A stretch of DNA of 38,266 nucleotides from NCBI GenBank assembly GCA_902798835.1, contig CADBYN010000012.1, forward strand, positions 1-38,266, given 5' to 3'. Below are positions 7,721-17,700 of the stretch, piece after piece. The first letter of the stretch is position 1. Every line of letters starts with the position of its first letter. Source of the stretch: Candidatus Avelusimicrobium bubulum. GTDB taxonomy: Bacteria; Elusimicrobiota; Elusimicrobia; Elusimicrobiales; Elusimicrobiaceae. The notes beneath the pieces are model-generated. The model did no database searches. It saw only the letters and a program-made list of their open reading frames with translations, and had not been told where the DNA came from. The translations under genes and the position numbers were made by a program.

Positions 7721-8586
7721 TCGGCCGCTTGCTTTTATTGGTGGCACTCGCCCTCTTAGCGGGTAGCTTCTGGTCCGATTATACCTCTTCCATGATACAC
7801 CGATTAGTTAACCATGCGGCCGATCCTGTACGCGTCGTTGTATTTACAAAGCCGGCTATGTTATTTTCCTACATTCCCTCTACCCGCAAGGTACGCGTTA
7901 CCCCAGGAAGCAGTCAATGTTCCGTCGAAAACAAAAACAAATGTTTTAACGGTGAATATGATGCTTTTTTTATTCCCCAAGAAAAAGATCAGCACTCCTT
8001 TTGGACACAATTTGGCAATCACTTGGAACAGTGGCGTTTTACCCCTAAATCCGTATGGATCTACATACAAGCCTATGTAAATGCCCTGGTGCAAAAACGT
8101 ACCAACCTACGGCCAAGCGAATTTCTGCTCCTTTCCAAAGAATTAATAGAACTAACTCGCATTGATTTTGCTATCGAGTATCCGGTATCTACAAAGAAAA
8201 AGCAGAAATCATCTAAAATCAAGGAAGAGAAGGCACAACCTGATGAAAAGCCTGAAGTTGTTTTGCCTAATACAGCAACCGATGAAAAGCCGCTTGTAGT
8301 AGAAATACTTAACGCATCCGGGAAAAAAGGGTTGGCCCTTAGTGTTACACAATATCTGCGCGAGCAAAATGCCAAAGGCCTTTTGCGTATCGACGTTTTA
8401 CAATATGACAATTACCCCTCCGTGCAGGAAAAATCTTTCATTGTGGACTATAGCGGCAGACAAGTTCAAGTTTCCCAAACCAGCCAAGCCCTTGGAATCC
8501 GCGGAGAAATTCGTTCGGAGGCCTCTACAACTGCCATTTGCGATACGCGCATTATCCTGGGAAAAGACTTTAAAATGCCTCTTTAG
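7690..8586 (+). CDS. Membrane-anchored protein with LytR C-terminal domain
   Basis: A 298-residue protein with one N-terminal membrane segment (LLLLVALALLAGSFW) and the remainder outside the cytoplasm. The middle carries a Lys/Glu-rich linker near residues 165-195. The C-terminal 90 residues match the LytR_C domain (PLVVEILNASGKKGLALSV, then LGIRGEI), which occurs alone or after LytR-CpsA-Psr catalytic domains. No LCP catalytic domain is visible, so a cell-wall glycan ligase role should not be assumed. I chose ATG 7690, which has AGGAA 8 nt upstream; a start at 7663 lacks this. It overlaps the NadD-YqeK gene by 31 nt and lies just before rsfS. Confidence 0.8.
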   Translation: MESSYQTRKIIGRLLLLVALALLAGSFWSDYTSSMIHRLVNHAADPVRVVVFTKPAMLFSYIPSTRKVRVTPGSSQCSVENKNKCFNGEYDAFFIPQEKDQHSFWTQFGNHLEQWRFTPKSVWIYIQAYVNALVQKRTNLRPSEFLLLSKELIELTRIDFAIEYPVSTKKKQKSSKIKEEKAQPDEKPEVVLPNTATDEKPLVVEILNASGKKGLALSVTQYLREQNAKGLLRIDVLQYDNYPSVQEKSFIVDYSGRQVQVSQTSQALGIRGEIRSEASTTAICDTRIILGKDFKMPL

Positions 8587-8634
8587 GTTCCTTCCAAAAA
8601 ATGCTAGGATAATAAGTAACGAAATGAGGAATAT

Positions 8635-9120
8635 ATGAATACAAAACAACTAGTGTGTTTCGCAGCGCGCGTCGCTGATGAAAAAAAAGCAGAAAACATT
8701 AAAGTGATCGATTTAAAAGGTCTCTCTTCTCTGTGCGATTACGTTCTGATTATGACAGTTACCTCCAAACCTCACTTAGAAGCTGTCGAAGAAGAAATGA
8801 GCAAAAAGCTTAAAGAACTAGGCTATTATAAAACAAACCGAGACGGAGCCGAGAGTTTGCAATGGCGCGTAAGCGACTATGGAAGTTTTTTGGCTCACAT
8901 CATGACGCAGGAAGCGCGCGATTTTTATGCATTAGACAAAATTTTTAGTTTTGGCGAAGAGCTAGATTTTTCCAAACCGATTAAAAAAGTCTCCTCCAAA
9001 ACAACTCTTAAAAAAACTAAGAAAACTGCCGTTAAAAAGACAGCTGCAAAAACCGCCCCAAAAACCGTCAAAAAAGCGGCAACTAAAAAAACAACTACAA
9101 AGAAGACGAAGAAGAAATAA
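8635..9120 (+). CDS. rsfS: Ribosomal silencing factor RsfS with Lys-rich tail
   Basis: Residues 1-113 are RsfS (DUF143/Iojap), which binds ribosomal protein L14 and blocks subunit joining when nutrients are short. Visible family features are IKVIDLKGLSSLCDYVLIMT, the G-x-x-x-x-x-W-R-V-S-D-Y core, FLAHIMTQEARDFYALDKIF and correct spacing. Residues 114-161 are an added tail of 48 residues, 21 of them Lys, the rest mainly Thr, Ala, Pro and Val, resembling histone H1-like or AlgP-like tails. Bacterial RsfS is usually about 105-130 residues, so the tail is an extension. It may bind rRNA or DNA, which is inference. The ATG has GAGGA upstream, and argS starts 2 nt after the stop. Confidence 0.9.
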   Translation: MNTKQLVCFAARVADEKKAENIKVIDLKGLSSLCDYVLIMTVTSKPHLEAVEEEMSKKLKELGYYKTNRDGAESLQWRVSDYGSFLAHIMTQEARDFYALDKIFSFGEELDFSKPIKKVSSKTTLKKTKKTAVKKTAAKTAPKTVKKAATKKTTTKKTKKK

Positions 9121-9122
9121 CC

Positions 9123-10715
9123 ATGTTAGAAAAATTAAAAAAAGATATTACTCTAAAATTATCCAACGCAGATTACTTCAAAGGGCAGGAGTTGCCTCCT
9201 GTGGAGTTCGCTCCTGCGCCTGCACATACAGGCGCGGATGTTTCCATGGTTTGGGCCATGGCTGCCGCCAAGAAACTTCATAAAAATCCTCTGTCCATTG
9301 CACAAGAGGCTTGCAAGGTGCTTAGCGAAGTTACGGGGATCGCTTCAGCTACAGCTGTGGCACCGGGGTTTATAAACCTGCTCTTGGAAGAAAAATTTAT
9401 TATTGATATAGCCTCTGATCGACGTATTAAAGACCGTGCAAATGAGCAAAACAAGCAACGAATTTTGATTGAATTTGTGTCTGCAAATCCAACAGGGCCC
9501 CTACACGTAGCTAGTGGCCGCGGGGCCAGTTTAGGTGACAGTTTAGTAAAAATTCACCGTGCATTGGGTTATGCCTGCGATAGTGAATACTACGTCAATG
9601 ACGCGGGAAACCAGGCTGAGTTATTGGCCGTCTCTTTAAAAGCCCGTAAAGAAGGGAAAGAGCCCCCGGAAAACGGATATCATGGATCTTATTTAGTAGA
9701 TCTGGCTAAAAAAATTCCTGCTGACTTACCCGAAGACAACTATGGCCGCTGGGCCATGGAAGAATTGCTTAAAACACAGCAGCAGGATATGAAAGATTTT
9801 CACGTGGATTTTACCCGCTGGTTCCGCGAATCGGATTTACATAAGGAAGATGCCCCTAAAAAGGCCGTTGCTTTCCTAACCGAAAAAGGGTACACCTACG
9901 AAAAAGAAGGCGCTGTATGGTTTGGATCCACCCAAGATGAAGAAGCGCAGGACGACAAAGACCGCGTATTAGTACGCAAAGATGGTCGCCCAACATATTT
10001 CATGGCCGATATTGCCTACCACAAAAACAAATATGACCGCGGATATACCACGCTTATCGATATTTTAGGAGCTGATCATCATGGCTATGTGCCACGTATG
10101 AAAGCCGCCGTTCACGCGCTCGGTCACGACGAAAAAACTTTCGTGCCCATCATTCACCAACTCGTGCATTTAACCGAACATGGCGAGCAAGTGAAAATGT
10201 CCAAACGCGCTGGGCACTTTATCACACTACGCGAACTGATGGACGATGTAGGAACTGATGTGTGCCGTTTTTTCTTTGCCAGCCGCACCCCCAACGCACA
10301 CATGTTGTTTGATATGGATTTAGCCAAAAAACGTACCAATGAAAACCCCGTGTTCTATGTACAATATGTACATGCACGTATTTGCTCTATCTTTGAAGCT
10401 GCCAAACAAAAGGGCTTGAAAGAAGGTATGACTGCCAAGACTCCGCTTTTGCCGCAAGAACGGGCACTCTTGTTAAAATTGCTCTGGTTTAAGTCTGTGC
10501 TACAAAATTGTGTAGCCGATTTAAGTCCTCACCATTTAACAACGTACTTAGTGGAATTGGCCGGCTTGTTTCACACTTTCTACGATAACTGCCGCGTGCT
10601 GGACGAAAACGACCCTGAATTGACCTCAGCTCGACTTTTCATCTGCCAACGCGTTGCGGAACGAATTAGAAAGGGGCTTGAGTTTATTGGCGTAAGTGCC
10701 CCAGAAAAAATGTAA
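9123..10715 (+). CDS. argS: Arginine--tRNA ligase
   Basis: A 530-residue class Ia synthetase that charges tRNA-Arg. The N-terminal Arg-tRNA-synthetase domain covers about residues 1-85. The catalytic core starts with EFVSANPTGPLHVASGRGAS, so the HIGH motif reads H128-V-A-S instead of HVGH. KMSKR at 358-362 follows in good order, and a DALR-type all-helical anticodon domain occupies the last 120 residues. The surrounding SANPTGPLH and GRGA residues are intact, so it is probably active. It starts 2 nt after rsfS, almost certainly in one operon. No second argS is visible here. Confidence 0.95.
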   Translation: MLEKLKKDITLKLSNADYFKGQELPPVEFAPAPAHTGADVSMVWAMAAAKKLHKNPLSIAQEACKVLSEVTGIASATAVAPGFINLLLEEKFIIDIASDRRIKDRANEQNKQRILIEFVSANPTGPLHVASGRGASLGDSLVKIHRALGYACDSEYYVNDAGNQAELLAVSLKARKEGKEPPENGYHGSYLVDLAKKIPADLPEDNYGRWAMEELLKTQQQDMKDFHVDFTRWFRESDLHKEDAPKKAVAFLTEKGYTYEKEGAVWFGSTQDEEAQDDKDRVLVRKDGRPTYFMADIAYHKNKYDRGYTTLIDILGADHHGYVPRMKAAVHALGHDEKTFVPIIHQLVHLTEHGEQVKMSKRAGHFITLRELMDDVGTDVCRFFFASRTPNAHMLFDMDLAKKRTNENPVFYVQYVHARICSIFEAAKQKGLKEGMTAKTPLLPQERALLLKLLWFKSVLQNCVADLSPHHLTTYLVELAGLFHTFYDNCRVLDENDPELTSARLFICQRVAERIRKGLEFIGVSAPEKM

Positions 10716-10739
10716 TTGACCGAGGATTAAAAGTATATT

Positions 10740-11684
10740 ATGGATATTACTTACTTACTGTTCTTGCAAGAATTTCGCAATAGTATCCACGATGCGTGGA
10801 CTCCCTTTATGGAATGGATGTCCTTATTTTCCATCACCTATTTATTATTTATCCCAGTATTTATTTATTGGTGTATAAATAAGCGAAAAGGGCTATACAT
10901 TTTGGCTTCTTACTTTACCTGCACCTCTCTTAATGCCGTGCTTAAGCTGACAGCTTGCGTATATCGTCCTTGGATACGCGATTCACGCATTATCCCGGCC
11001 GGGAATGCTATTTCAACTGCAGGTGGGTACTCCTTTCCTAGCGGCCATACCACTACCGCCACTCCCATTTACGGAGGTCTCGCAGTTACATTTTGGAACT
11101 CCAAAACAACTAAATGGCTTAGCGTCTTGTGTGTAATTGCATTACTTATTACATGTTTTTCTAGGAATTATTTAGGGGTGCACACGCCACAAGATGTCCT
11201 CGTTGGATTATGTTTGGGTATTTTGACATTATGGGCAATGGCCCGATTATTTCATTACCTTTCTCAACATCCGCAAAAAGAAGATGTTATTTTGCTGGGC
11301 GCTTTCATTTTAGGAGCCTTAGCTATTGTATACATTACCTTCAAATCGTATCCGATCGATTATGTAAACGGAAAATTGTTAGTAGATCCCCAACGCATGA
11401 TGAACGATGCGTACAAAGATATTGGCACCTTAATGGCTTTCTGCCCGGCACGATACATTGAGAAACGTTGGATTAAATTCACCGAAACCGGATTACACCT
11501 AAAAGGAGTTGTATTCGGTTTGGTAGGTCTTATTCCGGCGTATCTTATTATAAATTATCTTCACAGTCCTCTTGTAGAGTGGATAGGCCCACATTGGGGA
11601 CGGTTTGCTTTCTCCACAGTACTGGTATTTTACTTAGTTACGTGTTATCCGTGGGTATTAAGCCGCGTGTTTAGGCGCAAATGA
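10740..11684 (+). CDS. PAP2-family membrane phosphatase
   Basis: A 314-residue multi-pass protein with all three motifs of the PAP2 acid phosphatase family in order: KLTACVYRP (KxxxxxxRP), PSGH at residues 100-103, and SRNYLGVH (SRxxxxxH). These residues act outside the membrane on lipid phosphates or diphosphates, such as undecaprenyl diphosphate or phosphatidylglycerol phosphate. About 150 further residues after the core include four or more membrane segments, longer than minimal PAP2 enzymes. The substrate is not known. It follows argS by 24 nt and ends before a hairpin terminator at 11706-11732, so it may be the last gene of the operon. Confidence 0.9.
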   Translation: MDITYLLFLQEFRNSIHDAWTPFMEWMSLFSITYLLFIPVFIYWCINKRKGLYILASYFTCTSLNAVLKLTACVYRPWIRDSRIIPAGNAISTAGGYSFPSGHTTTATPIYGGLAVTFWNSKTTKWLSVLCVIALLITCFSRNYLGVHTPQDVLVGLCLGILTLWAMARLFHYLSQHPQKEDVILLGAFILGALAIVYITFKSYPIDYVNGKLLVDPQRMMNDAYKDIGTLMAFCPARYIEKRWIKFTETGLHLKGVVFGLVGLIPAYLIINYLHSPLVEWIGPHWGRFAFSTVLVFYLVTCYPWVLSRVFRRK

Positions 11685-11705
11685 ACTACTCGCTAACTAT
11701 TTAGG

Positions 11706-11732
11706 ATGGTCTGTATTAAACAGGCCATTTTT
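11706..11732 (+). terminator. Intrinsic terminator after the PAP2 gene
   Basis: Stem ATGGTCTG / CAGGCCAT (8 bp with one G-U pair) with a 7-nt loop, followed by five T residues. Confidence 0.8.
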
Positions 11733-11784
11733 ATGTACTATAAAAATTTGTATTTTATATAGAGAAATTCTTTTGGGAGATCCT

Positions 11785-14700
11785 ATGAAAAAATTAATTG
11801 CTTTTGTTGTATTTTTTACACTTCCTTTCTGTTTGTTTGCAAGCAATCTGCAACAAGCCGAAAAGCTTTACCAAGATGGCGATTTTGCTACTGCTAAAAA
11901 ACAATTTGAAGAAGTCGCCAAAACAGCTACGGCCGGCATACTGTATCAAGCACAACTACGTATAGCCGCTTGCGAATACATCCAAGGCGAATATCTAACG
12001 GCCGCCAAAACAATGTTAAACTATCCGTTACCGCAAGATCCGTTATGGCGCGCCCGTTTCCTGTTATACCGAATTCAAATGGCCCAACAAGTTTCTTGGG
12101 CCTACGGCCGTATTTTGGAGGAACGCCAAATTCAAGACAATCAGGATCCCGAGTATTGGACACGCTCAGAGTGGCATAGCCAAATGCAAAAAGATTATGA
12201 GCAACTGTGGAATTTACGAGATGATTTAATTAAAGCTCCTATTGCTCAGGAAGTTCTTATTTTAAATGTGAAAGATACCGACACAAAACGTATCCCCACC
12301 TTGTTCGACTTTGTCAACCAACAATGGGCAGAATGGGTAGGAAGTACAGAACAAGCACTACCCACTCAATCCCCACGCACCTATTTGGACGGTACAGCCA
12401 CCCCCATAAAAGCACGTAAAAATCGTCCGAATAAGTTAGCCAGCATTTTACAAGAAGGGTATATATTAGAAGGGACTCACCGCCAAGATGCCCGTATTTT
12501 TTGGCACACCGATTACATCCTACTTCCGTTTGACCGAAGCGACTTTTTTGAGTTCAACAACGAGAAACGAGCGACAAGGACAGCCGTTGAACAACTAAAT
12601 ATCCTTAGCGGATTTACTCCCTCTACCAACGTATGGCAAAAAATTAAAGGAGTTCTTAATAATTCTGCCGGACAATATGGGAAATCATATGCAGCCTATA
12701 GGACAGCTCAGCTATTATGGAACAAAGAGGAACGTTCACAAGCATTAGCGGTTTGTCAATATGCCGTAAAATCGTTGGAGAAATCGTATTACACGGATCA
12801 ATGCCAAGAGCTCATCGATCGTATTACAAAACACGAAATTTCCTTTAAAGAACTTCCCGCAGCTTTGCAGCCCCAAAAACCGCAAGTACAGTTAACGCTG
12901 CGCAATATCCCTCACGTATATACACGCATTTATCCGGTTACCAAAGCAGAATTAGAGGACTTTTATTTCACCAATCATCGCAATCGTAAAAACAACGCGT
13001 GGAGTGACTTAGTCCACTTACAAAATAAAAGCATCCAATCTTTATTGTCTTCTACCAAAGCCTACAAGACATTACAGAACGATATTTCCTACGAAAAACC
13101 TTATTTTCCTACCACTCACACGCTTACGTTACCTGCACTAGAGAAAGGTTTCTACGTAGTGTTAGCTAGTGAAGATTCCTCTTTCGATCCCGCCAAGCAC
13201 ACGATCGCAGGTACCGTTATTAATATTACGGATATAGCTTTATTCGTCACTACCGGGATTAATGACAATCCCGAAAAATATGTACGCACACTAGATAGTA
13301 AAGACACCTCTTTTACGCCGGAAATCTTCCGAATCTACACCGTCGATTTGAAAACCGGCCAGCCTTTACCGAACGCCAACTTAAATATCATCACAAATTG
13401 GAATGGGGCACGAGAACAAAAACAAACCGATTCTAACGGGAAAATAGCTTTATCCCGTAGCCTCAATCTAGCCCGCCATAACGATAATTCTCACATGATA
13501 GATGTATGGGCTGAAAAAGGAAAAAGCGCCACCTTCTCCCCCAACAATACCAGTTTCTACTTCTCCCCCAACACGCCTGTTCAGCTGTTCGCTCAAACAG
13601 ATCGCGCTATTTATCGCCCGGGACAAAAGGTTTCTCTATCCGTACAAGGGTTCCAAGCCACCCCGCGCGGCATGCAAGTCCTGCCTGGCAAACAAGTAGA
13701 AATAAAAGTACACAGTATGCAGAACTATAAGCAAATTTTTAAAACTTCCGCCACGCTAAATGAATTCGGCACGATGCAAACCCAATTTACATTACCCGAA
13801 GGAAATGAGATATTGCTAGGAGATTTTTCAATAGAGGCAACCAGCAAAATCAATGGCGAAACATTCTTCACTCAACACTCATTCTCTGTAGAAGAATATA
13901 AGCGGCCGGAATATGAAATAGAACTAAACGACCCCAAGGCGCCTCTTGCCTATAACAAAACAGGCATTGTCACCGGGAAAGCCACTTATTACACGGGGGC
14001 CGCCCTACAAAAGGCCACCGTCAAATATACAATTACCCGGCGCGAATATATTCCCCCCTTCTACTGGTGGCGCATCTGGGAGCCTACTTCTTCTGAACAG
14101 ATTGCCCAGGGAGAAACGACCACCAATGACAAAGGTGAATTTTCCATTTCCTGGAAACCGGAACCCCAACGCAAGGGTGAAACTGCCACGCAATATACCG
14201 TAAAGGCAGAAGTATATGATGAAACGGGCCGTGCGATTGATACATCCCGCACTTATAAAGTAAGCACGTATCCGCGCTTGTTCAAAGTTGATTTTGCGCA
14301 GGGTTTTTACGACGTCAACAGACAAACGCCTTTAGCGGACATCACACTCACTAATGCCGACGGGAAAGCCATTACCGGCTCCATAGTTGCCCGTATAAGC
14401 CGTGTACAAGATACTCCAAACACAAAAGAAAAGACATCCGGTCAATATGATAGTGAGTACGAATTAGCTACCCCCGGTTCAGGGAGTTCGCTAGACCAAT
14501 GGTATCAAAATGCCAGAGATATCAGCCTTGTATTTACCAGAACAATTAACTTTAATACCCCCGGCGCACAAACGTTGCAACTGCCCGCGCTGCCCGAAGG
14601 CATTTATCGCCTTTCTTTGAAATCTCAACAAGCGCAAGATCAAGCTATCATATTTGTAGTATCTTCACCGAAGTCTTCGCTAAAATTGCCGGATATTACT

Positions 14701-17700
14701 CTTGCGCAGTATAAAACGTATCACGTTGGCGAAACCGCCCGTGTACTGATCGGTAGTGGTTCGCTCTCCGGATCCAAACGAGTGGAAGTGTATCGCAAAA
14801 ATCAATTCTTGGCAGCTACGGATTTACTCCCCGCTGGCGCAAGCATTTATGAGTATGTGGTAACGGAACAAGACCGCGGCGGGCTTGGCTTCTCTTGGTT
14901 TGGTGCCAGTAATTATACCTTTCATCGCGGGACTACGAACTTAACTGTCCCCTACGACAATCAACAATTGACCGTCACGACAGATATTTCTGAGGTTAAT
15001 AAACCTGGGCAAACCGTTTTGTGGAAATTACTTGCCAAAAATGCACAAAATTTCCCCATCAATGGGCAAGCCAGCGTTAGCGTGTATGATAAATCGTTAG
15101 ATTATTACGCCAAGAAAACGAATCCCTTTTCGTTAGATTCTTTGTTTAGACAATATACAAATGCGCGAGGAGCGACCTGGAGCCGTTTGGTTTCCAATTA
15201 TCTATCCCTCTTTACGGGAAAAACCTCGCGCGAGTGGAAAAACCCGCCACAGTTACCTACGCTTGATTTGGTGATGCCCTATCGCTATTACCGCAATGCT
15301 ACATATGGCGGAGGAATGAAGATGCTCAAAGCCTCCAAAGCCGCTGCTCCGCAAATGGCTATGGCTGTGATGGATGACAGCATGGACATGGAATGGGGTG
15401 CAGAGGCAGAGGAATCCTACGGAGCCGTTGAGTTTGATGCAGAAACTTCGCGCGCTACCAACACAGTGGCCAGCCTCGATCAAAAGGAAGCACAGGCTTC
15501 TACTGATACAAGTGCTATCCGTACCGATTTTGCCGAAACTGCTTACTTTAATTCCATGTTACCCGTTAAAAACGGTATAGCCAAAATTAACTTCACGTTG
15601 CCGCAAAGTGTAACGACGTGGAATATCCTGGGTTTTGCCATCACCAAAGATGCTCAATTCGGTGATTTTACCGCCAATACCATCACCCGCAAAGACTTTA
15701 TGGTACGCTTGCACTTGCCGCGTTTTTACCGCGAAAAGGACAAAGGTATTTTGCAAGCTTCGGTAATGAATTTAACCAATCGCAAGCTGACCGTACCTGT
15801 CACGATTACAATCACTCAAGATAAGCAAAACAAAGCAGCTGCCTTTGGCATTACCACGTTGACCAAAAACGTAACCGTAGCGCCAAATGCTACGGAATAT
15901 GTACAGTGGGATATTACCGTTCCAACGGCTCCGGGGCTTTATCAAGTGACCGCTTCGGGGCATAGTGCCGTAGATAGCGACGGTGAACAACGCACGCTGC
16001 CCGTGTTCCCCAGCTTATCACGCTTGTTGGCTTCGGCGCATGTGGCTCTTAAAAATGGAACTAATACACTTACCATTACTGAGCTTAATGATGTAAGCGA
16101 TGCACAAACGGAACTGGCTGCGTTGACGGTAAACCCAAGCTTGGCACTATCTGTATTAAACAGCATGCCCAACGTATTGTCGTCCCCCTACAAAGACTTG
16201 ATTTCCTCCTTAAACCGCTATGTTCCGTTAGCAGTCGTACATTCTTTCTATACGACGTATCCGCAGCTTAAAGAGGCAGTCAAGAAACTACCTAAACGCT
16301 CAGGTCTAACTGCTCCATGGAACGAAACAGATCCCTTGCGCCTAACTATGCTCGAGCAAACACCCTGGCTACAAATTGCTTCCGGCAAACTCCAATGTAA
16401 TGCCAACATCATTAGTTTATTTGATGATGCGCTTGTAACAAAACGCCTAGCGCAAGAAATTGAAAATGTGAAAAAATTCCAAAATGCAAGCGGTGCGTTT
16501 AGTTGGTTCATCGGCGGCCCGGATGATATGTATTTGACGTTGCGTGCGCTAGAATCGTTCTCGCAAGCCATTCAATTTGGCGCCGAAGTACCGCAAGCGC
16601 AAGCCAAAAAAGCGATCTCGTATGTCGTTCCTAAAATTGAGCAGCAACTCAAAGAAGATAAAAAGGGATCCGTCGGTGCGGTATCATATGCACTGTATGC
16701 CGCGTACACGCTCTCGGCGTTCCCGGCTAACTGGTCACAAGTGGCCGCCGCCAAGCCCTATATCAAAAAATGGGTGGACTACGCCGACGAGCAAGCCCGT
16801 TTTATGACGCCGCTGGGGCAAATTTACGCCGCCGCTATTTATCACCGCTTGGGTGATGACGTCAAGGCCAATGCGTATTTAGATAAAGTGCTCGCACGCA
16901 TGAAATACAACGAGCTCACAGGCGCGTACTTTGCACCGGAAGTGCAAAGCTGGGTATGGTACCAGGATACCATCACCACGCAAACTGTCACACTTAAAAC
17001 CTTGTTGGAAATTCGCCCGAACTCCGACAAGATTGATCCCATGGTACAATGGCTCTTATTCAACCGCCAAGTAACCAGCTGGAAAAATTCCGCCGCAGCA
17101 GCCAAGGCCGTGTTTGCTTTGCTCGACGTAATGAAGGCCAAAGGCGCGCTTTCTTCGACAACTACCTATCAAATTAACTGGGCGGGCACACAAGACAAAC
17201 GCACGTTCGAGCCGTTTGATTGGACGGAAGATTTGCAATGGATCAAACAAGGCACACAACTTACGCCTGCTGCTTTACAAGCGCAAGTGACCAAACAGGG
17301 AAAGATGACAGACTTTGCCTCCCTCAATGTGATTTACACGTCAGCAGAAGCCAAACAGTCTCCCAAAGGAGTGCTTAACGTATCACGCGAATACTTTGTA
17401 CGTTTCACGCAAGATGACACCCAAAAATTACGCCGCGTGCAAGAAGGCGATAACATCAAAGTAGGCGATGAAGTAGAAGTTCACCTCACGCTTACCGCAG
17501 ACAGCGCGTTTGAATACGTGCAGCTCACGGACCCCAAACCCGCCGGATTTGAAAGCGCGGAACTGCAAAGCAAATGGACGTGGAACCCGGTGTCTATGTA
17601 CCAGGAAATTCGAGACGCGGACACGAACTTCTTTATTAACCGCTTGCCGGCTGGCAAAGTAGAACTGCGCTACGTACTGCGCCCGACGGTACCCGGCAAA

